DNA of 9,222 nucleotides from positions 1-9,222 of the forward strand of contig JAKQKF010000309.1 in the NCBI GenBank assembly GCA_029560815.1. The letters are read 5' to 3'. Under the pieces are notes generated by a model. The model saw only the letters and a program-made list of their open reading frames with translations, ran no database searches and was not told where the DNA came from. This stretch comes from a bacterium. Lineage in GTDB: Bacteria > KSB1 > UBA2214. Every line of letters begins with the position of its first letter. Positions within the stretch are counted from its first letter, which is position 1. A program made the translations under genes and the position numbers. This document shows positions 1 through 6,251 of the stretch, piece by piece.

Positions 1-1683
1 CTGGGCGGCTCCACCACCGCCGGTTTTCCCTTCGAGTTCCAGGTCCCTTTTCCCGCCCGGCTCAAGAACCTGCTCGCCAGCCAGTATCCCCGGCGCCGCT
101 TCGAGGTCATCAATCTCGGTCTTTCGGCGGTCAACAGTTTCACGGTGCTCGATTTCATCCCTGAGGTGCTCGAGCAAAAGCCCGACCTCATCCTGATCTA
201 CATGGGCCATAATGAGTTCTATGGCGCCTATGGCAGCGCCTCGGCCGTCACAGCCGGCCGCAGCGGCGCCCTCATCCGCTTCTATCTGGGGCTGCAGCGG
301 CTGAGGCTGGTGCAAATGGTACGCGCGGCTGTGATCGCCGCCACGCCAGCCGGGCAGCAGGATCCGGAAAACAGCACCCTGATGGAGCAAATTGCCGCCG
401 GAGGGAACATTGCCTTCTGCTCGGCCCAATACAAATCGACCCTGGAAAACTATCGTCGCAATCTCGAACTCATCCTGCGCAAATGCCGCCGTGCGGGGGT
501 GGCCGTCATCGCCGGCACCCTGGTCTCCAATCTCAAGGACCAGCCGCCCCTGGGCAGCATCAGCCGCGGTGAAAGCGATCCCGCCCTCAGCCACAAAATC
601 GGAGAGCTGGCCGCACGCTGCGACGAGCTCCTTGAGCAGGAAGAGTTCACTCAAGCCCTGGTGGTGGCCCGCGAACTCATCGCCCTGGATTCTCTCAACG
701 CCAATCACTGGTACCGCGCCGGCAGGATCCAGCTCGCCCTCGGCGATTCCCTCGCAGCTCTGGAGAGCCTGACCGAGGCAAAGGATCGGGATCCTGTTCG
801 CTTTCGCGCCAGCGAGGATTTTAACCATATTCTCACCGCAGTCGCCAGGGCGGACGGCGCCGGGCTCGCCGATATCCGGCAGCTCTTTGCCCTGGCCTCG
901 CCCGGCGGGATCCCCGGCGCGGAGCTGATTTGCGACCATCTCCATCCCAATCCGGGAGGATACCTGCTTATGGCGCGGGGTTTCGCCCGCGAGATCGGCA
1001 AGAGCGGCCTCGTCCAGACCCGGCCGGCTGGGGACGGAATCCCGGAAAATCCCGTCGCCGTGACCGATCTTGACTGGGACATCGGCCTGCTTCGTGTTTA
1101 CAAGCTCAAGCACCGCTGGCCTTTCGCCGACCGCAAGGTCGATTGGTCCCTCTACAAACCCCACGGTGAAACCGCAGCCGCCGGTGTCGCCCTCGATTAT
1201 CTCTTAAATCACCACAACTGGGTTCAGGCGCATTATGCCATGGCCGATACCCTTTCCCGCCGCGGGGAGCATGAAAAGGCACGAGGTGAGTATCAGGCAG
1301 TGCTCGCCTGCTACCCGGAACAGCCCCAACCCCTCATCAAGATGGCGCAAAGTTATGAGGCCGATGCGGAGTGGGGGGAGGCCGAACAAGCCTTGCAGGC
1401 AGCCCTGCAGCTGACGGAGAAGAAGGGGATGATTTATTACAGGCTGGCGCTGGTCCAGTCACGGCAGAAAAAGCTGGCCGCGGCGATCCAGAACATCCAG
1501 CATGCCATCATCTCCCCGGAACTCAGTCCGGAACAGCGTACAGCAGCCAAATATGATCTTGCCCTCTTTTTTATCGCCGTGAAGAGGATGGAGTATGCCG
1601 GGGAGGTGCTCGCGGACATTCTTGGGGAGTATCCGGGCTATGGACCTGCCCTGGATTTAAAACGGAAATATTTCGACAACTGA
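1..1683 (+). CDS. SGNH/GDSL-family hydrolase with TPR repeats, 5'-truncated by the window edge
   Basis: The reading frame is open from base 1 to the TGA at 1681-1683 (560 visible codons), so the true start lies upstream; the GTG at 145 is internal. SGNH landmarks are in order: LGGSTTAG at codons 1-8 with the likely nucleophile Ser4, GHNEFYG with Asn71, and DHLHPNPGGY with Asp312 and His315 as the Asp/His pair. Such enzymes hydrolyse or transfer ester-linked groups, often acetyl groups on glycans; the substrate cannot be read here. TPR-like helices occur twice: about codons 210-265, between the Asn block and the Asp-His block and thus inside the catalytic domain, and about codons 400-550 after it. 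The missing N-terminus may carry a membrane anchor or signal. It is followed by a 104-bp gap and an oxidoreductase gene on the same strand. The SGNH and TPR assignments are firm; the biological role is not. Confidence 0.85.
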   Translation: MGGSTTAGFPFEFQVPFPARLKNLLASQYPRRRFEVINLGLSAVNSFTVLDFIPEVLEQKPDLILIYMGHNEFYGAYGSASAVTAGRSGALIRFYLGLQRLRLVQMVRAAVIAATPAGQQDPENSTLMEQIAAGGNIAFCSAQYKSTLENYRRNLELILRKCRRAGVAVIAGTLVSNLKDQPPLGSISRGESDPALSHKIGELAARCDELLEQEEFTQALVVARELIALDSLNANHWYRAGRIQLALGDSLAALESLTEAKDRDPVRFRASEDFNHILTAVARADGAGLADIRQLFALASPGGIPGAELICDHLHPNPGGYLLMARGFAREIGKSGLVQTRPAGDGIPENPVAVTDLDWDIGLLRVYKLKHRWPFADRKVDWSLYKPHGETAAAGVALDYLLNHHNWVQAHYAMADTLSRRGEHEKARGEYQAVLACYPEQPQPLIKMAQSYEADAEWGEAEQALQAALQLTEKKGMIYYRLALVQSRQKKLAAAIQNIQHAIISPELSPEQRTAAKYDLALFFIAVKRMEYAGEVLADILGEYPGYGPALDLKRKYFDN

Positions 1684-1716
1684 CAGTGCCCATCAGGCTG
1701 CAGCCGGGGTCCGTTG

Positions 1717-1737
1717 CCCGGCCTGCTCAGGCCAGGG
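1717..1737 (+). other. Small hairpin in the SGNH-oxidoreductase gap
   Basis: GGCCT (1720-1724) and AGGCC (1729-1733) pair around a GCTC loop. CCC (1717-1719) and GGG (1735-1737) extend the stem across a single bulged A. The sequence after it (ATTAAAC) has no U-run, so it is a poor intrinsic terminator. It could be an attenuating structure or chance in GC-rich DNA. A separate perfect palindrome, GGCTGCAGCC, lies at 1696-1705. No convincing promoter was found in the gap. Confidence 0.3.
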
Positions 1738-1787
1738 ATTAAACGACTTGCCAGCCCGGGAGTCAATTCATCAGCGAAAGAGATGTT

Positions 1788-3107
1788 ATGGAACAGACCC
1801 GCAGAAATTTTCTCAGGCTGGCCGCTCTTGGCACCGCCGGCGCCACCATGGGGATGTCCGCCCGGAGCTACAGCCGCATCGCCGGAGCCAATGAACGCAT
1901 TAATTTCGCCATCATCGGGCTGCACAGCCGTGGTTATGCCCATCTGGACGGCATCCGCTTCGCTCCGAACACACACATCAGCCATGTCTGTGACGTCGAC
2001 CGCCACGAGCTTGAGAAATTCGTCCTGGTCGTGGAGCAGTCCACCGGCAGAAGCACGGTCGGGGTCAGGGATTTCCGCACTATCCTGGATGACAAGTCAG
2101 TCGATGCCGTCACCATCGCTACTCCGGAGCATTGGCAGGCGCCGATGGCCATCCTGGCCCTCAAGGCGGGCAAACATGTCTATGTGGAAAAACCCGGCAG
2201 CCATAATCCCCATGAGGGTGAGCTTTTGGTGCAGGTCCAGCAGAGGTACGGGAAACTGGTGCAGTTGGGCAACCAGCAGCGCTCCAGCCCGCACAGCCGC
2301 GAGATCATCCAGAAGATCCATGACGGCCTGATCGGAACCCCCTACTTCGGCAAGGCCTGGTATACCAACACCCGGCAGTCGATTGGCAAGGGCAGGGAGG
2401 TGCCGGTGCCCGAATGGCTGGATTGGGAGCTTTGGCAGGGGCCTGCCCCGCGCCGGCCCTTCAAGGACAATATCCATCCCTACAACTGGCACTGGTTCTG
2501 GAATTGGGGCACCGGGGAAACCCTCAACAACGGCACTCATGAGGTCGATCTCTGCCGCTGGGCCCTCCAGCTCGGCTATCCGGAACGCATCTCGGCCGCA
2601 GGGGGACGTTATCACTATCGGGATGACTGGGAGTTTTACGATACCCTGGTGGCCAACTTTGAATACAAGGACAAGCTGATCACCTGGGAGTGCCTGAGCT
2701 GCCAGGGCAAGCAGCCCTATGGCCGCGGCCGCGGCGTCACCATCCATGGCACGGCCGGGACGGTACTCCTCGACCGCGACGGCTACGAGCTCTATGATCT
2801 CAATGACAAAAAGATGGCCGAGTTCAAAATCCACTCTGAAAACACCACCCTGGATCTCCAGAGCCGGGACGCAATGACCAACGGCCACTTTGTCAACTTT
2901 ATCGACGGCATCCGCCTGGGTACCCCCCTGAATTCGGCCATCTCCCTCTGCAACCCGAGCGTCGCCATGCTGCAGATCGCCAATATCGCCTGGTATGTCA
3001 AGAAGACCCTCGAGCTCGATCCCCAAAACGGCCATATCCGCACGGAAGGCAGGGCGCGTTCGATGTGGCGGCGAAAATACGAAAAAGGATGGGAACCTGT
3101 GGTCTAA
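1788..3107 (+). CDS. Tat-exported Gfo/Idh/MocA family oxidoreductase
   Basis: This 439-residue protein matches the secreted subgroup of Gfo/Idh/MocA NAD(P)-dependent oxidoreductases, which act on sugars and cyclitols; some relatives (GH109) use NAD to cleave glycosides. The N-terminus carries a twin-arginine motif, TRRNFLR at residues 4-10, followed by an Ala/Gly-rich hydrophobic stretch, so it is probably exported folded with its cofactor. A Rossmann beta strand and turn follow at about residues 37-50 (INFAIIGLHSRGYAH). The family EKP motif is at 134-136. The substrate-domain motif GTHEVDL contains His251 and Asp254, and the WELWQGPAPRRPF segment is typical of the secreted subgroup. The ATG at 1788 puts the Tat motif at the N-terminus; the GAAAGAGA upstream is only a weak ribosome site. 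Oxidoreductase versus NAD-dependent glycosidase activity cannot be settled by eye. Confidence 0.9.
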   Translation: MEQTRRNFLRLAALGTAGATMGMSARSYSRIAGANERINFAIIGLHSRGYAHLDGIRFAPNTHISHVCDVDRHELEKFVLVVEQSTGRSTVGVRDFRTILDDKSVDAVTIATPEHWQAPMAILALKAGKHVYVEKPGSHNPHEGELLVQVQQRYGKLVQLGNQQRSSPHSREIIQKIHDGLIGTPYFGKAWYTNTRQSIGKGREVPVPEWLDWELWQGPAPRRPFKDNIHPYNWHWFWNWGTGETLNNGTHEVDLCRWALQLGYPERISAAGGRYHYRDDWEFYDTLVANFEYKDKLITWECLSCQGKQPYGRGRGVTIHGTAGTVLLDRDGYELYDLNDKKMAEFKIHSENTTLDLQSRDAMTNGHFVNFIDGIRLGTPLNSAISLCNPSVAMLQIANIAWYVKKTLELDPQNGHIRTEGRARSMWRRKYEKGWEPVV

Positions 3108-3120
3108 TTTTCCGTAGATG

Positions 3121-3175
3121 AGGTATAATCCCTGCCGGGGAGCCGCTGGCGTGCCCCGGAGTGTGTATTATACCT
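3121..3175 (+). promoter_or_regulatory. Nested inverted repeat (hairpin/operator candidate) before the repeat-protein gene
   Basis: Three nested complementary pairs share one centre. The outer pair is AGGTATAAT (3121-3129) with ATTATACCT (3167-3175), a perfect 9-bp match. The middle pair is CCGGGG (3135-3140) with CCCCGG (3154-3159). The inner pair is GCC (3142-3144) with GGC (3148-3150) around GCT. The asymmetric spacers are 5 nt on the left and 7 nt on the right of the middle stem. The right arm ends directly against the GGAGG ribosome site, so an RNA hairpin could affect ribosome access. Each arm also contains TATAAT read outward-in on opposite strands; the left one (3124-3129) could be a -10 box, but no good -35 precedes it. 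No U-run follows, so it is not a classical terminator. The structure is seen directly; its function is inferred. Confidence 0.6.
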
Positions 3176-3180
3176 GGAGG
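3176..3180 (+). promoter_or_regulatory. Shine-Dalgarno site that decides the repeat-protein start
   Basis: GGAGG at 3176-3180 lies only 2 nt before the first in-frame ATG (3183) but 8 nt before the second (3189). The second spacing is normal for initiation, which favours 3189 as the true start. Confidence 0.75.
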
Positions 3181-3188
3181 ATATGGTC

Positions 3189-4325
3189 ATGTCTGCTCGT
3201 AAGACCACTTTTCGTGCCCTGACTTTTATGGCCTGTGCGCTTGTGTTGATTTCGACGGCAGGCCTGGCCGGAGACCGGAGCCTTGATCTCCCCTCGAGCA
3301 AATGGGGCATCAGCATCGGCAACTCGAGGACCTTCACCGGCCTGCGCCTGAATTATCGCGATTGCGGCGTCGACCATGTCAACGGCGTCAACATTACCCT
3401 CTGGCAGCCCTGCAAGACCAACCAGGAGGCCCGCATCAGTGGACTTTCCCTCGGCATGCTGCCCGGCGGCGGGCGGCTCTCCGGGATCCAGCTCGGCTTG
3501 CTCGGCATTGCCGCCGATCACAAACTCTCCGGTCTCTCCCTGGCCCTGCTCGGGGTCGGCGCCGGTGATGATGTCAAAGGCATCACCTTCGGTGGGCTGG
3601 GCATCGGCGCAGGTGGCAGGCTCGCCGGTGTGCAGATCGGCGGGCTGGGCGTCGGCGCCGGCGATGGCCTGTACGGCATCACTTTAGCCGGACTGGGCGG
3701 CGGCTCGGGCGGCGATGTCACCGGATTCAGCTTTGCGGGTCTTGGCTTTGGCGCAGGCGGGGATTTGCGCGGCATCACTGTGGCCGGTTTCGGCGCCGGC
3801 GCCGGCGATGACGTCGCCGGCATCCAGGCGGCAGGCTTCGGCATCGGAGCCGGAGGAAAACTCACCGGGCTCTCGCTGGCGGGATTCGGCGTCGGGGCTG
3901 GCGGGGATATCACCGGCATCTCCGTGGCGGGATTCGGCGTCGGCACCGGAGGGAGCATCCGGGGCATTACCATAGGCGGCCTCGCTGTCGGCGCCGGAAG
4001 TGAGATCTGCGGCGTCACCGTGGCGGGCATCGCCGCCGGCAGCCCAACCCTGCGTGGCCTCACCATCGCCGGCCTCGCCGTCGGCGGCAAGGAACTCAAA
4101 GGGGTGCAGCTCGCCCTGGGCACTGTACGCGTCACCGAAGAAGGCCGCATGAGTCTCTTCAGTGCCAGTTCTTTCAACTACTTCAAGGGCACACAGACCG
4201 GCCTCTCCATCGGTCTGGTCAATTTCACCTGGCGCCTCAGGGGCCTGCAGCTCGGCATCATCAATATCGTCAAGGAGAATCCGCGGTATCTGCGGGTGCT
4301 GCCCCTCTTCAACGCCGGGTTCTAA
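3189..4325 (+). CDS. Secreted glycine-rich tandem-repeat protein, LA_2272-like surface repeat family
   Basis: From the ATG at 3189 the product is 378 residues; an ATG at 3183 would add two residues but sits too close to the ribosome site. A Sec signal peptide is clear: basic SARKTTFR, a hydrophobic core, then likely cleavage after GLA near residue 26. The mature protein begins with a segment containing GLRLNYRDC and NGVNITLWQP, which recalls the LA_2272 surface-repeat family of Leptospira and Bacteroidota. A run of 16-residue units follows, roughly LGxGAGGxLxGITVAG, suggesting a beta-rich solenoid or barrel-like structure. The C-terminal part (GLSIGLVNF, GLQLGIINI) is a looser version and the chain ends in NAGF; a terminal Phe is common in outer-membrane beta-barrel proteins. 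Molecular function is unknown. It sits between an exported oxidoreductase and a glycosidase-like lipoprotein. Family assignment rests on remembered motif similarity. Confidence 0.8.
   Translation: MSARKTTFRALTFMACALVLISTAGLAGDRSLDLPSSKWGISIGNSRTFTGLRLNYRDCGVDHVNGVNITLWQPCKTNQEARISGLSLGMLPGGGRLSGIQLGLLGIAADHKLSGLSLALLGVGAGDDVKGITFGGLGIGAGGRLAGVQIGGLGVGAGDGLYGITLAGLGGGSGGDVTGFSFAGLGFGAGGDLRGITVAGFGAGAGDDVAGIQAAGFGIGAGGKLTGLSLAGFGVGAGGDITGISVAGFGVGTGGSIRGITIGGLAVGAGSEICGVTVAGIAAGSPTLRGLTIAGLAVGGKELKGVQLALGTVRVTEEGRMSLFSASSFNYFKGTQTGLSIGLVNFTWRLRGLQLGIINIVKENPRYLRVLPLFNAGF
3501..4118 (+). repeat. Tandem 48-nt / 16-residue coding repeat array
   Basis: Ten consecutive units of exactly 16 codons start at 3549, 3597, 3645, 3693, 3741, 3789, 3837, 3885, 3933 and 3981. 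A more divergent 16-codon unit precedes them at 3501, and two 15-codon units follow at 4029 and 4074. Most units share the pattern (L/F)GxGAGxxxxGxxxxG with a hydrophobic-x-hydrophobic strand. DNA identity between units is generally modest, but units 8 and 9 share a 19-nt identical stretch (3877-3895 and 3925-3943, exactly 48 nt apart), which suggests a more recent duplication or gene conversion there. Confidence 0.9.
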
Positions 4326-4333
4326 ACTCCCGC

Positions 4334-4352
4334 CGGCCGCAATTCCCGGCCG
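4334..4352 (+). other. Short GC hairpin in the repeat protein-lipoprotein gap
   Basis: CGGCCG at 4334-4339 and again at 4347-4352 can pair around a 7-nt CAATTCC loop just after the repeat-protein stop codon. No U-run follows, so at most it is a weak or factor-assisted 3' end or an mRNA-stabilising stem. It could be chance in GC-rich sequence because CGGCCG is itself palindromic. Confidence 0.3.
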
Positions 4353-4388
4353 CGGCTCTAAACCATGACCATTTCACAAAGGTGACAC

Positions 4389-6188
4389 ATGCAAAGATGT
4401 CTGACACTGCTCGCCGCCCTCATGACACTCCTTCTTGTCGCCTGTCAGAGCGGCAAACCCCCAGTCATCACCGGTGAGCTGAAAAAATGGCATACCATCA
4501 CCCTGACCTTCACCGGGCCCCATGCCAGTGAGGAGGGGGGCGCCAATCCCTTCCTCGATTACCGGTTCGACGTCACCTTCCGCAAGGACCAGCACGCCTT
4601 CACCGTCCCCGGCTATTTCGCCGCAGATGGCGATGCAGCCAACACCTCGGCAGCGGAGGGCAACAAGTGGCGGGTTCATTTCTCTCCCGACGAGGAGGGA
4701 GAGTGGAGCTGGTATGCCACCTTCCGCAAGGGCGAGGATGCAGCCCTGAGCTATGAGCCGGAGTCTATCCCCAAGGCGGGATATTTTGACGCCATGCAGG
4801 GCAGATTTGTTGTCGGCCCCACCGACAAGAGCGGCCGCGATTTCCGCGGCCGGGGACGCCTGGAATATTACAGCCGCCGCTACTGGCGCTTCGCCGAGAA
4901 CGGCGATTATTTTATCAAGGTCGGTGTCGCCGCTGATAACCTGCTCGCCACCGCCGATTTCGACGGCGATTTTACCGGCGATGGCCGTAATGACGACCTG
5001 GCACTAGGCTGGGAAACCCATATCCAGGACTGGCAGCCGGGCGACCCGTTCTGGCAGGGTGAAAAAGGCAAGGGGGTTATCGGCGCCATCAACTACCTCG
5101 TCCGTCAGGGCATCAATGGAATCTCCCTCCTGACGATGAACATCGAGGGAAGGGACCAGAATGTCTTCCCCTTCATTCGCTACAATGAACGGTTGCGCTA
5201 TGACGTTTCCAGGCTCGACCAGTGGGAGATGGTGCTCGAACACGCCAATCGCATGGGGATGCTTGTTCAGCTCCGCACCCAGGAGGGAGCCAATCAATCC
5301 CTGCTCGACGGCGGCAGCCTTGACCGGGAGCGGCAGCTCTATTACCGCATGCTCATCGCCCGCTTCAGTCACCATCCCGCCCTGATCTGGGACCTCGGCG
5401 AGAGCAGCGGCGGCTCGGCCCTCTCCAGCGCCGCACCCTCCAATCCGCAGAGCCCGGACCAGCGGTTGGATATGGCCCAGTATTTTTACGAACACGATCC
5501 CTATCTCCATCCCCTTCTTTTCCAGAACAGCGGTGAATTCAGCGAGCTGCTGACGACTGGTTCCAAGTACACGGCGGCGCTACTGCGCCTTCCCGTTCGG
5601 AACACCCATGAACATCTGCTTTATTATCATGGATTGGTTGAAAAACGCGGCCTGATCTGGACAGTGACTACGCTGGCTCCGTTCACCCGCTCCGTCTCCT
5701 CCGCCGGCCCGGCTGCTGCGACGGAGATCGAGGAGCTGCGCACGAATGCCCTCTGGGGAGGCCTAATGGCCGGTGGAGCGGGCATCGAATTGGCCCGGAT
5801 CACAGCCGATGGCCGCAGCGATCTGACCATGCGCGATTGGCGCCAGGACGAGTATCTCTGGAGCCTGAGCAGCAGCGCCCTCGCCTTCTTCCGCCGCCTG
5901 CCTGTTGCGGAGATGGAGAACCGCGATGACCTGGTCGCCTCCGGGAATGCCTGGTGTCTCTGCAAATCCGGCGAGGTCTACGCCCTCTACCTGCCAAAAG
6001 GCGGCAGGGTCCAGCTTGACCTCAAGGAAGCGGACCGGCTCCTGGCGCTGCAATGGTTCGACCCGCGCACCGGGGAGTATGTGGGCGAATCCATTGACAT
6101 CAGGGGCGGCGGCAGGGTGCAGATCGGCCCCCCGCCGGGCGAGGCCGGCCTGGACTGGGCGCTGGTGCTGCGCCAACCGGGCAGTTGA
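4389..6188 (+). CDS. DUF5060-type glycoside-hydrolase-like lipoprotein
   Basis: The 599-residue product begins with a lipoprotein signal, with lipobox LVAC placing the lipidated Cys at residue 19, so it is probably membrane-anchored outside the cytoplasm. An AAAGGTGA ribosome site (4378-4385) supports the ATG. Residues about 30-140 form a DUF5060-like beta domain (NPFLDYRFDVTF, then WRVHFSPDEEGEW). A TIM-barrel-like domain follows, with HIQDWQPGDPFW, GKGVIGAINYL, LLTMNIEG, LDQWEMVLEHANRMGM and ARFSHHPALIWDLGE; Glu338 of the last is the best candidate acid/base. DPYLHP lies near residue 375. The C-terminal beta domain (YALYLPKGG, then WFDPRTGEYVGE) resembles the putative collagen-binding domain common in these enzymes. 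Relatives are linked to polysaccharide breakdown, but the substrate is unknown. Many relatives, as I recall them, read GEEN where this protein has GESS, and it carries an acidic loop at 190-203, so activity should not be assumed. Confidence 0.82.
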   Translation: MQRCLTLLAALMTLLLVACQSGKPPVITGELKKWHTITLTFTGPHASEEGGANPFLDYRFDVTFRKDQHAFTVPGYFAADGDAANTSAAEGNKWRVHFSPDEEGEWSWYATFRKGEDAALSYEPESIPKAGYFDAMQGRFVVGPTDKSGRDFRGRGRLEYYSRRYWRFAENGDYFIKVGVAADNLLATADFDGDFTGDGRNDDLALGWETHIQDWQPGDPFWQGEKGKGVIGAINYLVRQGINGISLLTMNIEGRDQNVFPFIRYNERLRYDVSRLDQWEMVLEHANRMGMLVQLRTQEGANQSLLDGGSLDRERQLYYRMLIARFSHHPALIWDLGESSGGSALSSAAPSNPQSPDQRLDMAQYFYEHDPYLHPLLFQNSGEFSELLTTGSKYTAALLRLPVRNTHEHLLYYHGLVEKRGLIWTVTTLAPFTRSVSSAGPAAATEIEELRTNALWGGLMAGGAGIELARITADGRSDLTMRDWRQDEYLWSLSSSALAFFRRLPVAEMENRDDLVASGNAWCLCKSGEVYALYLPKGGRVQLDLKEADRLLALQWFDPRTGEYVGESIDIRGGGRVQIGPPPGEAGLDWALVLRQPGS

Positions 6189-6232
6189 ACAGGCTGAAAG
6201 GGATTTAGTACCACGATACGCGGCTTGAAACT

Positions 6233-6250
6233 TTAAAACGAGGTTAAAAC
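6233..6250 (+). repeat. TTAAAAC direct repeat flanking the galM ribosome site
   Basis: TTAAAAC occurs at 6233-6239 and again at 6244-6250, an 11-bp period close to one helical turn, with GAGG (6240-6243) between the copies acting as the ribosome site 8 nt before the galM ATG. The A/T-rich leader may simply keep the start unstructured. A small operator is possible but unsupported. Confidence 0.35.
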
Positions 6251-6251
6251 A

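Noticed and set aside
1714..2331. 205-codon plus-strand frame overlapping the start of the oxidoreductase
   Set aside because: It is out of frame with the Tat signal and Rossmann motifs and has a Ser/Pro/Arg-rich composition typical of a shifted frame.
2097..3035. 312-codon open frame on the minus strand opposite the oxidoreductase gene
   Set aside because: The plus-strand protein has a full set of family motifs; the antisense translation shows no recognisable domain and arises from codon bias in GC-rich DNA.
3121..3175. Inverted repeat considered as a rho-independent terminator for the oxidoreductase gene
   Set aside because: The GC stem is not followed by a U-run; instead an AT-rich arm complementary to the left arm follows, then the ribosome site of the next gene.
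3121..3175. Inverted repeat considered as the ends of a complete insertion sequence
   Set aside because: Only 55 bp lie between the arm ends, with no transposase and no evident target-site duplication; a small palindromic element remains possible but an IS does not.
3183..3188. ATG at 3183 as start of the repeat protein
   Set aside because: It lies only 2 nt from GGAGG; the ATG at 3189 has the normal 8-nt spacing and leaves the signal peptide intact.
3501..4118. Regular repeats considered as a CRISPR array
   Set aside because: The 48-nt units are contiguous, divergent at the DNA level, in frame and coding, with no constant repeat/variable spacer alternation and no cas genes.
3518..4177. 219-codon open frame on the minus strand, Pro/Ala-rich
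   Set aside because: It is the reverse-strand shadow of the glycine-rich 48-nt repeats; the repeat period and GC bias keep stops away. The plus-strand frame has a signal peptide and a good ribosome site.
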